A stretch of DNA of 64,000 bases, from positions 6,778,001 to 6,842,000 of the forward strand of contig NC_090783.1 of NCBI RefSeq assembly GCF_040054535.1. The letters are read 5' to 3'. The translations under genes were made by a program, and so were the position numbers. The notes below the pieces were generated by a model. The model had not been told where the DNA came from, made no database searches, and worked only from the letters and a program-made list of their open reading frames with translations. Numbering within the stretch: the stretch's first letter is position 1; each line of letters begins with the position of its first letter. The stretch comes from Antennarius striatus (lineage: Eukaryota > Chordata > Actinopteri > Lophiiformes > Antennariidae). This document shows positions 43,704-55,063 of this stretch, piece after piece.

Positions 43704-46700
43704 AGGGGGAGCTCTGGACACTTGGTGTGTCAACAGATATTGAACTCGGCCATGATGAATAACTTACTTGATATAGATCTCACACCCATGTTTAGATCAA
43801 CCTTTGCTTTTAAGACCTTCCAGATTTTGCAAAAATAGCAGTCTCTACATCAGACATAGTGTTCCTCTTCTTCATCGTTCTGCAGCCCGCCTGCAAGTGA
43901 AGGTATGTCCACATTTAATAAAAAGACAACAAAAAAACTGCTGGACAGAATTCAGTGACATTTTAATGCATATTTGGCGGCAGCCCTGATAATGTGCACC
44001 GCATCGTTTTACACTCACTGTGACCTGTAAAATTCACCTTATCACAGGGTACCCTGACCTACCCTGAAAGTAGGTCAGGGTAAGTTGCGGGATGTTGGAG
44101 TCTCTGTCTGCCTTGTTCAGAAGCTCATCTTGTTGTCTAATCCCGTGCAGAGCCTCTCGTGTGACAATGTTTGAATAAGTTCTGAATAACTCCCGTAAGT
44201 CCATTTAACATCACCAGGCAAAAATACAAGGCTGTAAATGTCAAGCCTGATATGTTCATGACCTGTTGAGTACACATTATATTGTGTCCCTTTTGTTGAG
44301 CAGCCCCGCCCTGCCCCCACCCACATAAATTTATGAAAGCACGTCTGCATACACAGTTTTGTTTGAGTCAGGTTGAATTTGTAAGCTGGACACAGAGCAG
44401 CCTTACACATTACTATTTTATGTGCACCAGTGGAGGGGTCGGACTGAAGGAAAAATAACTATTAAAAAAACTGATAGATAAAACTGTTAAACACGTTATC
44501 AGAGTTACTGATAGTTGATCTAATCTTTTGTGCGCACATTATCTGTGTGGTTGTTCCACACCTGTGAGTATGTCCAGCAAAACGACACAGATTTTATCCA
44601 AATGAAATGATTCGATTTTGTCGTTTATTATAAGGTTGACGACATATTTCAGTCTGGGACAACCTTTGTGCTTTTTCTTTCAGAGTTCACCTCTCTACTC
44701 TTTCACCTTCTGTTGTTGTTGCTCTTCTTACGTCAGCTCGCGTTCAGGTGATGTGTCTGAACAAAGTAATTCTCTTACATTTCTAACTAGGCCTCCTGTC
44801 ATGCAGTGGAATGACAGTTTGTTGTCTCCACACCCTTCTCTCGCTTGATAAATAGCTGCTGCAGAACTGTAGGAGCGACGGCTGGTTCCTGTATGTCTCC
44901 TTATCATTGAGCAGATGCTTTTCTACCTTAACGGACATTCTAGATGTTTTGTGCTCATCTTTCTATAAGTTATTCAGAAAAGTGAAGTCTCTAGAGATAC
45001 ATCTGCATCATTTTAAAAACCTTCCTAGATGCAGTCACAACATTTCAGATATATATATATATGTATATACTGTATATACTGTATTTGGATAGAAGGAGTC
45101 TGGTCAGGGATGTTCTGCCTGGTTTACATGTTTTTGTCGTCGCACCTGATGCCGCCTCCAGAGCGATAACGCAGCTGATGAACAAACTGCTCACTCAGTG
45201 CAAAAACGGGCTGTCAAACTGGGCAGGGCTGATTACACAAGGGTCAAGGTTCCACTATCTGTAACCTATTTATTCTTTTCAAAAACACGTATTGGTTGGG
45301 ACCTGATGGCCATATTGAAAAACAGATGTGAGGAGGACTAGCATGGAGTATGGACCATCATGCATCTGGACCAGCCACCAAAAGACAGAGAGACTCTGGA
45401 GTTACACAACTAAGAGCCAGTGTGTTTTCGTTGTCTGTTCAGGACAGTGTTGCTGTACTGTAAATTATATTAACATGGCAGATTAACACAGATTGGTCTG
45501 TGTTAATTAGATCTATCTGTCTAAAATGTAATTTTTGTAATGTATTTGGCCCATGCAGTGAAACTTAATCCAGCACGTTACGACAGACAGACCACATGTT
45601 GCATCATTTGAGTCTCCCAAATACTTGAACCACTTGCATGCATACATGTTTCATGGTCTATGAACTAAGGTGTGACTCTTGGAAGACCCAAATCTGAATG
45701 CTGACATGATTGAAACTTGTGGTGGGTTTGCCTCTCTATTTTTTAGTAAAATCCCATCACCATGATGGAGGTTTGTTTGGTGGTTGATCGTTGGGACGCC
45801 ACAGCGACATCGATCAAACCTTCAAACAGCCCTTTCTTACAGTCAAGTTCTGCTTTTCAGAGGTGCTCAACTTGTTAAAAGAAGAGCTTAGTAAGCTTTT
45901 CCACATTTTGTAATGCTCATTTTGCAACTGGTGGCAAATGGCTCCAAATTTTTCAGAACCCCCCCCCCCTCCACCACCACCACTATCCCATTGTCCTCTC
46001 TTACGATTGCTCAGTGGTGCATATGGTCGACTGGCTCCTGCTTTTACTGTGCAGGCAAGCGTTGCGGCCTAGTTGAGGGAAGGAAGAGACGACGACACGT
46101 GTTGCTCTGTTTACAGCTCTTTCAGGGCGTGCTGCTGCCCCCGCTGCCACAGGTTTGTTCAAGGAGGGGGGCTGTCCTCCTTTTGCTCAGAGGCACTTCC
46201 TTTTTGTTTTGTTATTCACCGTCTTTAGACAGTTACCCCTGTCCTCCTCCTCCTCCCCATGTCTGAAGCACCATAACTCCTCAAACCACCGTTTGGGGCG
46301 TGCCAAGTATTCATTACACCCTCAGGCATTCCTCCTGCTCCAGTATTTCCCTCTCTCTGACAGCCCCTGTCATGTGATCAGTCGAGGACCCAAACCATGC
46401 CATATGTAGTCAGGTCCACTCCGGCTGCCGCTGACCGATCGCGAGATAACAGAGGAATTAAAAAAAAAACAACTAGCGTCAGCTTTTCTGCCCCACGTGT
46501 TACCCTTTGCTCCCTCCTCTTCTGCCTGCAGGGGTGCTCCAGTCCAGGCTGCTTCAGCTGTTGTTGTTGTTGTTATATTACTTTAAGACCCACACAAGAA
46601 AAAGTTATTAAATTTCTCGACACTGACCGACTGAATACCGGCTGGTGAGTGACGTGAGAATGCACGCGTGAATTATTGCTACAATCTTTTTTTTTGGGCA

Positions 46701-49700
46701 TCGTTCGACATTTGACTCGGTGTGCAAAACATGTTGAAGTGGATGCAGAAAAAAACAACTTGTTTTCATAACCAGCGTCCAATCAGGACACGAAGATATC
46801 CTGTAGTTTTTTTTTGTTTTTTTTGTTTGCCATGCAAATAACCAAAGCCTACATAAGAAAGTTAAAAATAACATATAAAGCGTTGCTCGAGGTGCGAGCT
46901 GTTTGCTGCATGCAAAACTCCAGATTGTTTCTCAGAACTTTCTCAGTCAGAGACTGAGCATTGACAATTACTTTTTTATTTTTCAAGTGAGCAGTTGACC
47001 TTAGGGCTCTAATTCTGTCATGTTGGGCTTATTCATAATGGTGACATTTGAAATTAAATTAATTTAAATTCCCCAAGTAATAAAGGGTTGCCTGTAGATT
47101 ATACACTACACGGAAAAACATTGGTTTCCTGAAAACTGAATGCACAGTGACTGTTGAGCAGATGACTGCTGGTGTTCCTCAGGGAAGATATGCTACAAGA
47201 TTTTACTAAAGTGGGCTGCATGGATTTCCTCTTAAGAGTTAGTGAGGTCAACAAATACAGCTCCTGAGATGTTGTAGTCCGGACTATCCGGTTCTCCAAG
47301 ATCAAGTACATTGTTGTTGCATTATGCGCGGTGTCATTGTCATGCCTTTCTCAAACACTTACTGTTTCGTCCTTGAACGTTTAGCTGTATGGGAAGTCTA
47401 TGCCTCCAGCGATATGCACAATCTCACTGCCATATAGTTTAGAAACTGCATTATTAAGGACTGCCAATAGGTCTAATTTTCTGACCGCAGGAATGTTCTC
47501 TTTCGATTTCAAACTGACAGAGGCTGAGCGTTCCTACAGCGGCGACGAAGACGCCCTGAACGAGGCGGAGGTGAACGGCAACTGGACCCCTCAGGAGAAA
47601 GCTCTGCACGAGGCGCGACTCAAAGCCAAAGCCAAACGGCGCCTGCGCAAGTCCTCATCCCGCAACTCCACCAGCGAGTCGTTCTCCGAGTCGGGAGATC
47701 TGGTCGGAGGGGACCCGAATAGTCCAAAGGGCAAAGTCAACACCAATGACCGCAAATCCAGGACGGGTAAAGGCCGGGGCCTGCCCAAAAAAGGTGCGAG
47801 CCACACTGGCTTTCAGCTTTTTTTTTCTTTCTTTTTTTTTTAGATATCAGGCCAGAAACATTTCCTTCACACAATTCTGGACTGTCTTCATGAAAATTGT
47901 GCCAATGGTTGAAAAGGAGCTACTGAATGTTTGGAAGTGTGATACACACCGTCATTTGTGTGCAGGTGGGGCAGGTGGCAAAGGAGTGTGGGGGGCTGCT
48001 GGGATGGTTTATGAAGATGAGGAGCCTGATGCACGAGATCCCAACTATGATGAATCTTCTCAGGTGAGTGAGTGCAACAGACTTTACCACCTGGGTTTTG
48101 GGTTTCGTACATATAAAGACTTGGCATAGAGAAACTGGTAGCATTTTGTGTTTGACAGTTTGGATGAGAATGTTTTATGAAGATATTAAAACATTTTATT
48201 CCGAGGTGATGCTCAAAATCAAAACCTTTTCTCTGATATACAGTTGTCACAGTGAAGGTTTCAATTTTCTCTGATTATATTCAACAGTGAAAACTAAAAT
48301 ATCTGCAACCATGACTGGGAATCCTGAACAACTAATTTTCGTCTCTTTTGCACTGTGGAAGGCGGTCCTTTATTTTTCAAATATTTTCACATTACATGAG
48401 CTCCAACGGCCTGAACACACACAATCCACACCACACACAGAGACACCGACATAAGCACACATGCAAAACAGTATCACCAACGAAGGTGAGTTGACCCCAG
48501 TTGTTGTGGGTCGGACCTGTTGTGTCGAGCACCTTTTGTGTTCCACAGAGGCCTGCTGATCGACACTGCTGTGTGTTGTTGCATGACTGCTTTTATGTCT
48601 TGTCAAACAAACCTGCTGATGTCAGAGTACTGCTGCTGAAACACACCAGACCTAAACAAGCTTCATGGTTTCTGACAAAGATGTAAAGTACCCCGACAGC
48701 AAACTGGAATTTCAAATGTAAAGACAAGAAGCTTTTACCTCCAGTGATAAAATCTTACATGTAACAGCATGTGAGATGTTTGTAATCGATACTGTAATCA
48801 AAATATAGAATTTTTTTCGATCATGAATCCAAGCGATTTAGCCTAGGCTTATTTAAAACTCATGTGATGTGTCCAGATGGCTGTGTCCCATCACAATCAT
48901 CACTATTTTTAATCTTTAACCCCATTATCAGGCAAATGTTCTGTGCTGTTTGTCTCCCATTACGTGTTTAGTGGGAACTGAGCCTGTGTCCATAAGAAGT
49001 CGATAAAGGTTGTGTGATTTGTCCTTGACTGTCGTAGAAGTGCAGCAGGATGTTAACGGTGAGAGGGTTCAGGATGGTACAGGAAGGGGTTTTGGCCCAC
49101 GGTGGACCTCTGTGTGACGCGGGTCAGTTAGCCCTCGTGGCTTTCCTGTCACCATTACTTTGGTTTAGCACTCACCTCCATGTTTTCCATTGAAAAAAAA
49201 GAAAGAAAGAAAGAAAGAAAAGCAATTCCTGCAGAAGTGTTGAACATGGTTTCATTGCCTTCTCTGGAGTTGGCCAGGTATGATTGTGTTCTCCATATGC
49301 AGTCACTAAAATGCAAAGAGAATCAGAGTTCTGGACTTCAGGCTATATTCATTTCCACCCAAAAGTTGCAGTCGGAGACAGATTTTCTGTCATAGATGAC
49401 CCATGTCATGCTCGACTGTGAGCACATGGTGGTGGTGGCTTATTCTCAAATAAATTAATCAGTCTCATAGATAATATTGAGGTATTCTGCACAGGAACTC
49501 AAAATCTTTGACTCTCAAAAACTCTCAAAAATAGTTGCTCAATGACTTTATCGTGCACGTTTGTATAGATGTATTGATTTCTAATGGTGAGTTTGTTCGT
49601 GCACAGGGTGACACAGTATATGCAAAAGTGGTGCCAGAGATAGATGAGAAGGAACTGGAGAAAATGGTCAACCCGATTGTACAGGAGTACTTTGAGCATG

Positions 49701-52700
49701 GAGACACAAAAGAGGTCCAGGTAAGTGATCTGTTCTCTGCAGGCTGGCACATAGGAACAGCTTTCAAACCAATTACTGATGAACTGCTGTACCCAGATTG
49801 TTAGAATGGTAATGCTGCTGTCAGGAGAGTAAACAGGGGTGGATTTCCTTTTTTTTTTTCATCTTCCAATCAGATAATGCTGAAGGAACTCAACTTGGGC
49901 CCACACAAGTATGAGTTCTCTTCCCTGGCTGTGTCTCTGTCCCTGGAAGGCAAGGCCAGCCACAGAGAGCTGACCTCCCGCCTGCTGTCCGATCTGTCAG
50001 GCAAGGTGATGTCACAGAGTGACATGGCCCGTGCCTTCGACAAGATGCTCCAAGAACTGCCAGACCTCATACTGGACACGCCGGAGGCTCCACTGGTAAA
50101 GCTGATTGGGGGGGGGGGGTGTAGAATGGAGATCAGAGGCCACAGCATCCTGGTTACCTGAATATACATACAGCGGTACCTCTACTTACGAAATTAATTG
50201 ATTCCGGAAGAAATTACTTAAGTAGAAAATCACGTAAGAAGAGACGCATTTTCCATGCAAATGCCCTAATCCGTTCCAAGCCCCCCAAAATTCCGACATA
50301 AATGTTTTATAAAGCATAAAAATGCATCAAAATGTACTCGATAAGTTATTACTGTATATTTGCGCAAAACTATCCGACTACCTCACGGGTCGAGTGCCGA
50401 ATGCGGAAGACACTCCATAACCACCAATCTAGCTCCACACAGAGGTGGAGTGGCATCCCCCTTAGCCAGTGGGATGCCAGGAAGATTCGTAATAGGTAAT
50501 AGCCAATGGCAGAGCAGCTATGAGATTGTTGCGTTCAGGAACCTGTGGGAGATTCGAGTATCAGCTGATACTGTGTTGTTACATTACGTAAGTCGAAATT
50601 TCTTTCGTAAGTAGAGGCAATATTTTCCTGCTGAGAAAATTTCATTTCATGAGTAGAGGTATCACTGTATTTAATAATAATCAGATCATTTATTTGCACC
50701 TCCCTCCTACTTCCAGATAACACTCTAAACTTTTTGGTCCAAGTGGATCTTGAACTGGACGGTCCTCAGTCCAAGACCTACTGTACTGAGCTTTTGCTGT
50801 ACACATTGGATTAAAAACCGCACACGCTTACACGAGGACCATCTTTAAAATGTGTTTCAGATGTTGGGTCAGTTCATAGCCAGAGCCATAGCGGACCACA
50901 TCCTTCCCATGTCCTTCCTGGACTGTTACAAGGGAAAAGTGGACTGTGAGCATGCCAGGTGAGCAAAGACAAGTAAAGTAGTTGTCTTTCTTCAACAAAG
51001 TGCAATGACAGTTGAGTTATTCTAAGGTAAACCTGTCAGGTTGATTTTTGTTTTTTGGTCAAATGAGCAAAAAGTCAATGATAAATAGAAACCAGACACT
51101 GATGGCTCCATGTTTTTGTCCATCTTTGTGCAATACAGGAGCACATGTTCCCTTAATAAGATGTGTTTATCAGACAATGTTCAAATAGAGTAAAACACAT
51201 GTATTTTTGTTTTATCTACATCGCATGGCCATTTGTTCCACAAAAAACTCAATTTTTATTTGTCCTGTTTCAGGGTGGCTTTGGACCGCGCTGCGGTGCT
51301 CCTGAAAATGAAGAGGGGGATTGTTCGTCTGGATAACGTGTGGGGTGTGGGTGGAGGTCAGAGACCTGTCAAACATCTCATCAAAGAGGTGAGCTCATTT
51401 TTTAAAAAGTGCGTGGAGTGTTTGTGTTGAGGCTCTTTGTGTCTTTATGAACATGTTATACACAGAAGGCAGGAATGCATGCTAGGTAGGGTGCCATGCC
51501 CCCCCCCCCCCCCACACACACACACACGTTTTGTGCTTTTGTCAGCAGAGTGTGTTTCACTCTGGAAAAACTGGAGTAACAAAAACTACAGCCCGGGAGG
51601 CACTGATGGATAAAACACGCTGAACTTGAACTCATCACACAAACTGTTGCAGGAGCTTGCGGCCCATGTGCTCACGGCTCAAGCTTGTTTATGATCACTT
51701 ATCCTGTGATCTTCATTTTGTGGAGTTTCCACACAAATATGGGTGAGAGTAATGCGGGATTGAGTGAATTGTAAGTTATGCAACATTTCGAGGGATTTTT
51801 CATTTTTCTTGGTGTTGTCGATCTTGTAGCATTGTGTAATCCCCAGACCACAGGATCCTCCTGTCCAGTTTTGATTTCCTGCCGGACTGTTGCAGCCTCA
51901 GGGGCGACATGCCGAGCTGCACGAGGCATCTTTTCATTCACCTCTCTCTCCCATTTTCTCTCTCTTGCTCACTCTGATTAACTCTAGTTGTGCTCTTGCT
52001 AACAGTCTCTTTTTTTAGTGAATTAGACCCAGAGTTGACTCAGTCTTCAGTGTTGCGTCAAACGTGCCTCTCTCAAATCTCAGACAGTATGACTAATCGA
52101 GCCGTAAATGAAGTTTAGATGAAATGGGTGATGCATGCGTGCATTTGACCAGCGAACATGACATAATTCAGCAGTGCTAGCAAATAAAATAGAGGCTAAA
52201 AGATTTGGCAACAACTCTAATCAGGGAAGACATGTTTTGTTTTTTTTCCCCCTCCAAAAAAAAAAAAAGCGATATGTGAGGCACGCTCCCAAGTTTTATT
52301 TTCAAAGGAATCATGTGCTCGTTCTTGTACATCCCCCACATACGGTTGATGGATGGACTTTCAGATGTTCTGGAACTATCCGTTCAGCTCAGTGTTCGCT
52401 TCTGTGAATGCAAAGGCATTGTTAGTCCAGGGTGTGTCACAACAAATAAAGGTTTGTCTTTATGTAAGTTTTGGTACACAAATAGTAACTCTACTTAAAG
52501 CACAGGCGATTCAGTGTAATTAGATTTTATAACTCCATCAAGACTCAGATTATGATAATTCATCTGATCTGAAACGTCTGTGTGATGATGGACAGCTGTT
52601 GGAGGGGGACCGGTCCTCTCCTCTGATATGTTAAAGGTTTTAATTTATTCCGGCTGCGTGTGATGTCGTTCGCACAAAGACATTTTAATGACAGGCTTTG

Positions 52701-55063
52701 TTTTGTTTTTGTGTGCGTGTTTCAGATGAACCTCCTGCTGAAGGAGTATCTGACATCAGGGGATGTGCTGGAGGCAGAACACTGTCTGCGAGACCTTGAA
52801 GTCCCACACTTCCACCATGAGCTAGTCTATGAGGTATTCAAGACTTGACATAATCTGTGTGTTTATCTCAGCCGTTTGCACCAAGTTGAACAAAGTGGAA
52901 AAGGCGATTTAAAATTTTTGCAACCATGCCCAGATTGCCTTCAAAATTTAATTAACTCCATCTGCTGTTAACTTTTCAAGATATCATTCAGAAGCATTTC
53001 CTCCCTCAAGTCTGTGGGTGGGGGGGTAATTTCAAATAAGAAACACTGCTACCCTGTGGTAGAAATCACAAACTGAAACAGTCTTCCGTTCATACTGACG
53101 TTCAACTCTATTATTAGATGGTTCAGTGCAGTCATATTTCCTGCAAATTATGTCTTGCCACAGGTTATAGTGATGGTGCTTGAGTCGACGGGGGACACTG
53201 CCAGTCACATGATGATAAAGCTGCTGCAGTCCTTCTGGAAAACAGGCCTCATCACTGTGGACCAGATGAACAGGGTCAGTAAAATGTAATTGTCCATGAA
53301 AAGATGATGTCAAATAACATTACTTTTTGGAAAATATCTTCAATATCTGGGCTTCGCTAACCATTCGCCACTTCCCCATTGGCGAAGTAAATTCCATATG
53401 GCCACAAGGTTTTTAGCCTGTGTAGCCACAGTGACGTTCTTATTTTTAGGGAAAAAAAGGCTAAAACTTACAACTTTTTTGGACTCGCGAAAATCCCCGA
53501 GCGATATCATCAGAAAACAATTGCATGCGGCTATTTCTGCATGCCGACGGAAATAGCCGAAGTGACCCGAATGCTCCCGATCATTAAATATGCACTCGGG
53601 TCATGACCTCCTCTCGTCCAATAAAAACAAAACAGGATTCTTTTTTTACAAGCTAAACCTGCAAATTGATGTACGACAAGGCGAGGACAATCGATCGAAA
53701 GAAAATGAGAATAGAGTGTTTTGTAGTAGATTTTGCGTTAAAATTCTTATTGAACAAGAATGAATGCTGAGAGGGGGTAGGAGTGGTGACAGACCAATCA
53801 GAAGGTAATTGAAAGATATTATCAATACTTTTTGTAGTCTTAGACTTTTGATCCCTATGACCGGCAGGAATAAGCAGCGATGCGTGTAAATGTGTATTCA
53901 CCTCGCTTGCTATTTTATATGCCTTTTTAAGTTGATATGAAAAATCTTATTATCGAATTTAAAAAACCCAACCTAAACTTTGGCATAACAATGGTGTTGT
54001 CTAAGTCAAAGTTAAATTGTCTTCTAGTCTAAATAAAACTTACAAGTAAACATTGAGTAATATTTTGTATGACTGAATCTTCACATAGTGAATGCAAGTT
54101 TTCAATTGTTGAATCTCACATTTATACCAGCATAAAGTAGGACAGAAATAAAGATAGTTAAGTTTGAACTACTGACTTTAGTGTATTTCTGTAGGTAAAC
54201 TGAACAGAAGATTTTGCCCTCAGAATGCACCAGAATGCAGGAAAATAACCCCATTTTCTAAAAAATTTCCCAGGGGAGGCCCCCCTGGACCCCCACACAC
54301 GCCCATGACAACTGTGGTTTTGCACCCTCCAACAATTGAAAACTTGCATTCACTATGTGAAGATACAGTCATAAAAATATATTACTCAATGTTTTACGTG
54401 GACTAGAAGACGTTTTAACTTTGACTTAGACACTTTGATTTTAATAAATTTGATTCTTGGTGTTACTCAATGTTTACTTGTAAGTTTTACTTGCTATTAT
54501 AGCAAGCTGCTGTCTTGGACAGAATGTGGGTTTTTGTGGCTTACTCAATTCTTTTACACTGAGCCACAGTGGCTTACTCACACTAGCTCCTAGTGCGAGG
54601 CCAGAATATTCAATTTTATTTTTCAAATTAGGGCTTTCAGCGTGTCTATGATGAGCTCCCTGAAATAAGTCTCGATGTGCCGCATGCCCACTCCATCATG
54701 GAGACCTTTGTGGACCTCTGCTACCAGGAGTCTGTCATCACTAAACAGCTGAGGGATGCCTGTCCTTCCAGGTCAGTTGGACAGAAACCATCATTTGAAT
54801 CCTGCTGGTTTCTATCACGTCATAAGATCATTATCAGCAGGCTTTTTAAAATTTATCTGTTTGTAAATAAATCCTGTGAAAAAAACACATCCAGTAATTT
54901 GTCATCCATCCCTTCTCACTGGAGAAACTAGTTTTTTAAGGACAGTTTGTTGTTTGTTTGGATACACGTTTTCACCTGAATTGTTACATGTCCAAAACTT
55001 TCTTCCACTAGAGGGCGGAAGCGTTTTGTAAGTGAAGGAGATGGAGGCCTGATCAAGAACTAA
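42524..55063 (+). CDS. pdcd4: Programmed cell death protein 4 (translation inhibitor)
   Basis: PDCD4 binds the helicase eIF4A through two MA3 domains and blocks cap-dependent translation. Eleven coding exons, all GT-AG and in frame: 42524-42569, 47491-47793, 47966-48063, 49607-49720, 49874-50095, 50861-50958, 51274-51388, 52726-52833, 53164-53274, 54632-54771, 55012-55063. They total 1407 nt, 468 residues; human has 469. The N-terminus (MATDVGSWAAAPPADG) joins exon 2 exactly across intron 1. It has a basic RNA-binding patch KAKAKRRLRK (60-69), RTGKGRGLPKKGG, VWG..G..Y and DPNYD, then MA3-1 (about 160-282) with EYFEHGD and LEGKASHRELTSRLLSDL, and MA3-2 (about 326-449) with LEVPHFHHELVYE and CPSRGRKRFVSEGDGG. 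S459 corresponds to the AKT-type site S457 of human. eIF4A-contact positions read D251/D255 and E416/D420. The DSG-type degron of human is not visible. Whether this is the a or b teleost copy needs a tree. Confidence 0.96.
43614..43702. repeat. (GT)n microsatellite
   Basis: A pure 88-nt GT run in pdcd4 intron 1. Confidence 0.97.
44050..44082. repeat. Perfect 13-bp inverted repeat
   Basis: TACCCTGACCTAC and GTAGGTCAGGGTA separated by the 7-nt spacer CCTGAAA, in pdcd4 intron 1. Confidence 0.95.
45482..45507. repeat. Perfect 11-bp inverted repeat
   Basis: ATTAACACAGA and TCTGTGTTAAT around a TTGG loop, in pdcd4 intron 1. Confidence 0.95.
49193..49220. repeat. (GAAA)n short tandem repeat
   Basis: About five AAAG units in pdcd4 intron 3. 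Confidence 0.9.
50171..50667. mobile_element. Tigger/mariner-like MITE in pdcd4 intron 5
   Basis: 497-bp element with terminal inverted repeats: CAGCGGTACCTCTACTTACG at the left and the complement of CAGTGATACCTCTACTCATG at the right. It is flanked by TA on both sides (50169-50170 and 50668-50669), the target duplication of Tc1/mariner and pogo-type transposons. Sub-terminal ACGTAAG motifs are repeated in inverse orientation. There is no transposase, so it is a non-autonomous copy. The open frame at 50360-50614 is a by-product. Confidence 0.85.
51500..51528. repeat. Poly-C then (AC)n
   Basis: A C run of about 15 followed by a short AC run in pdcd4 intron 7. Confidence 0.9.
53335..54600. repeat. 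Composite foldback repeat in pdcd4 intron 9
   Basis: Most of intron 9 is repeat-like. Its core is a large inverted repeat: left arm 53998-54111, right arm 54330-54432, loop about 218 nt. The arms carry TGTCTAAGTCAAAGTT and AATGCAAGTTTTCAATTGTT and their complements. A further partial copy of the arm (TTACTCAATGTTTACTTGTA) is at about 54474-54493. GC-rich phrases at 53350-53620 look like a different inserted sequence. No transposase is seen; the superfamily is unknown. Confidence 0.6.

Noticed and set aside
47400..47490. Open frame extending upstream of pdcd4 exon 2 with its own ATG
   Set aside because: A good acceptor (TTTTCTGACCGCAG) ends at 47490, and exon 1 at 42524-42569 joins in frame to give the family-like N-terminus; the upstream stretch is intron.
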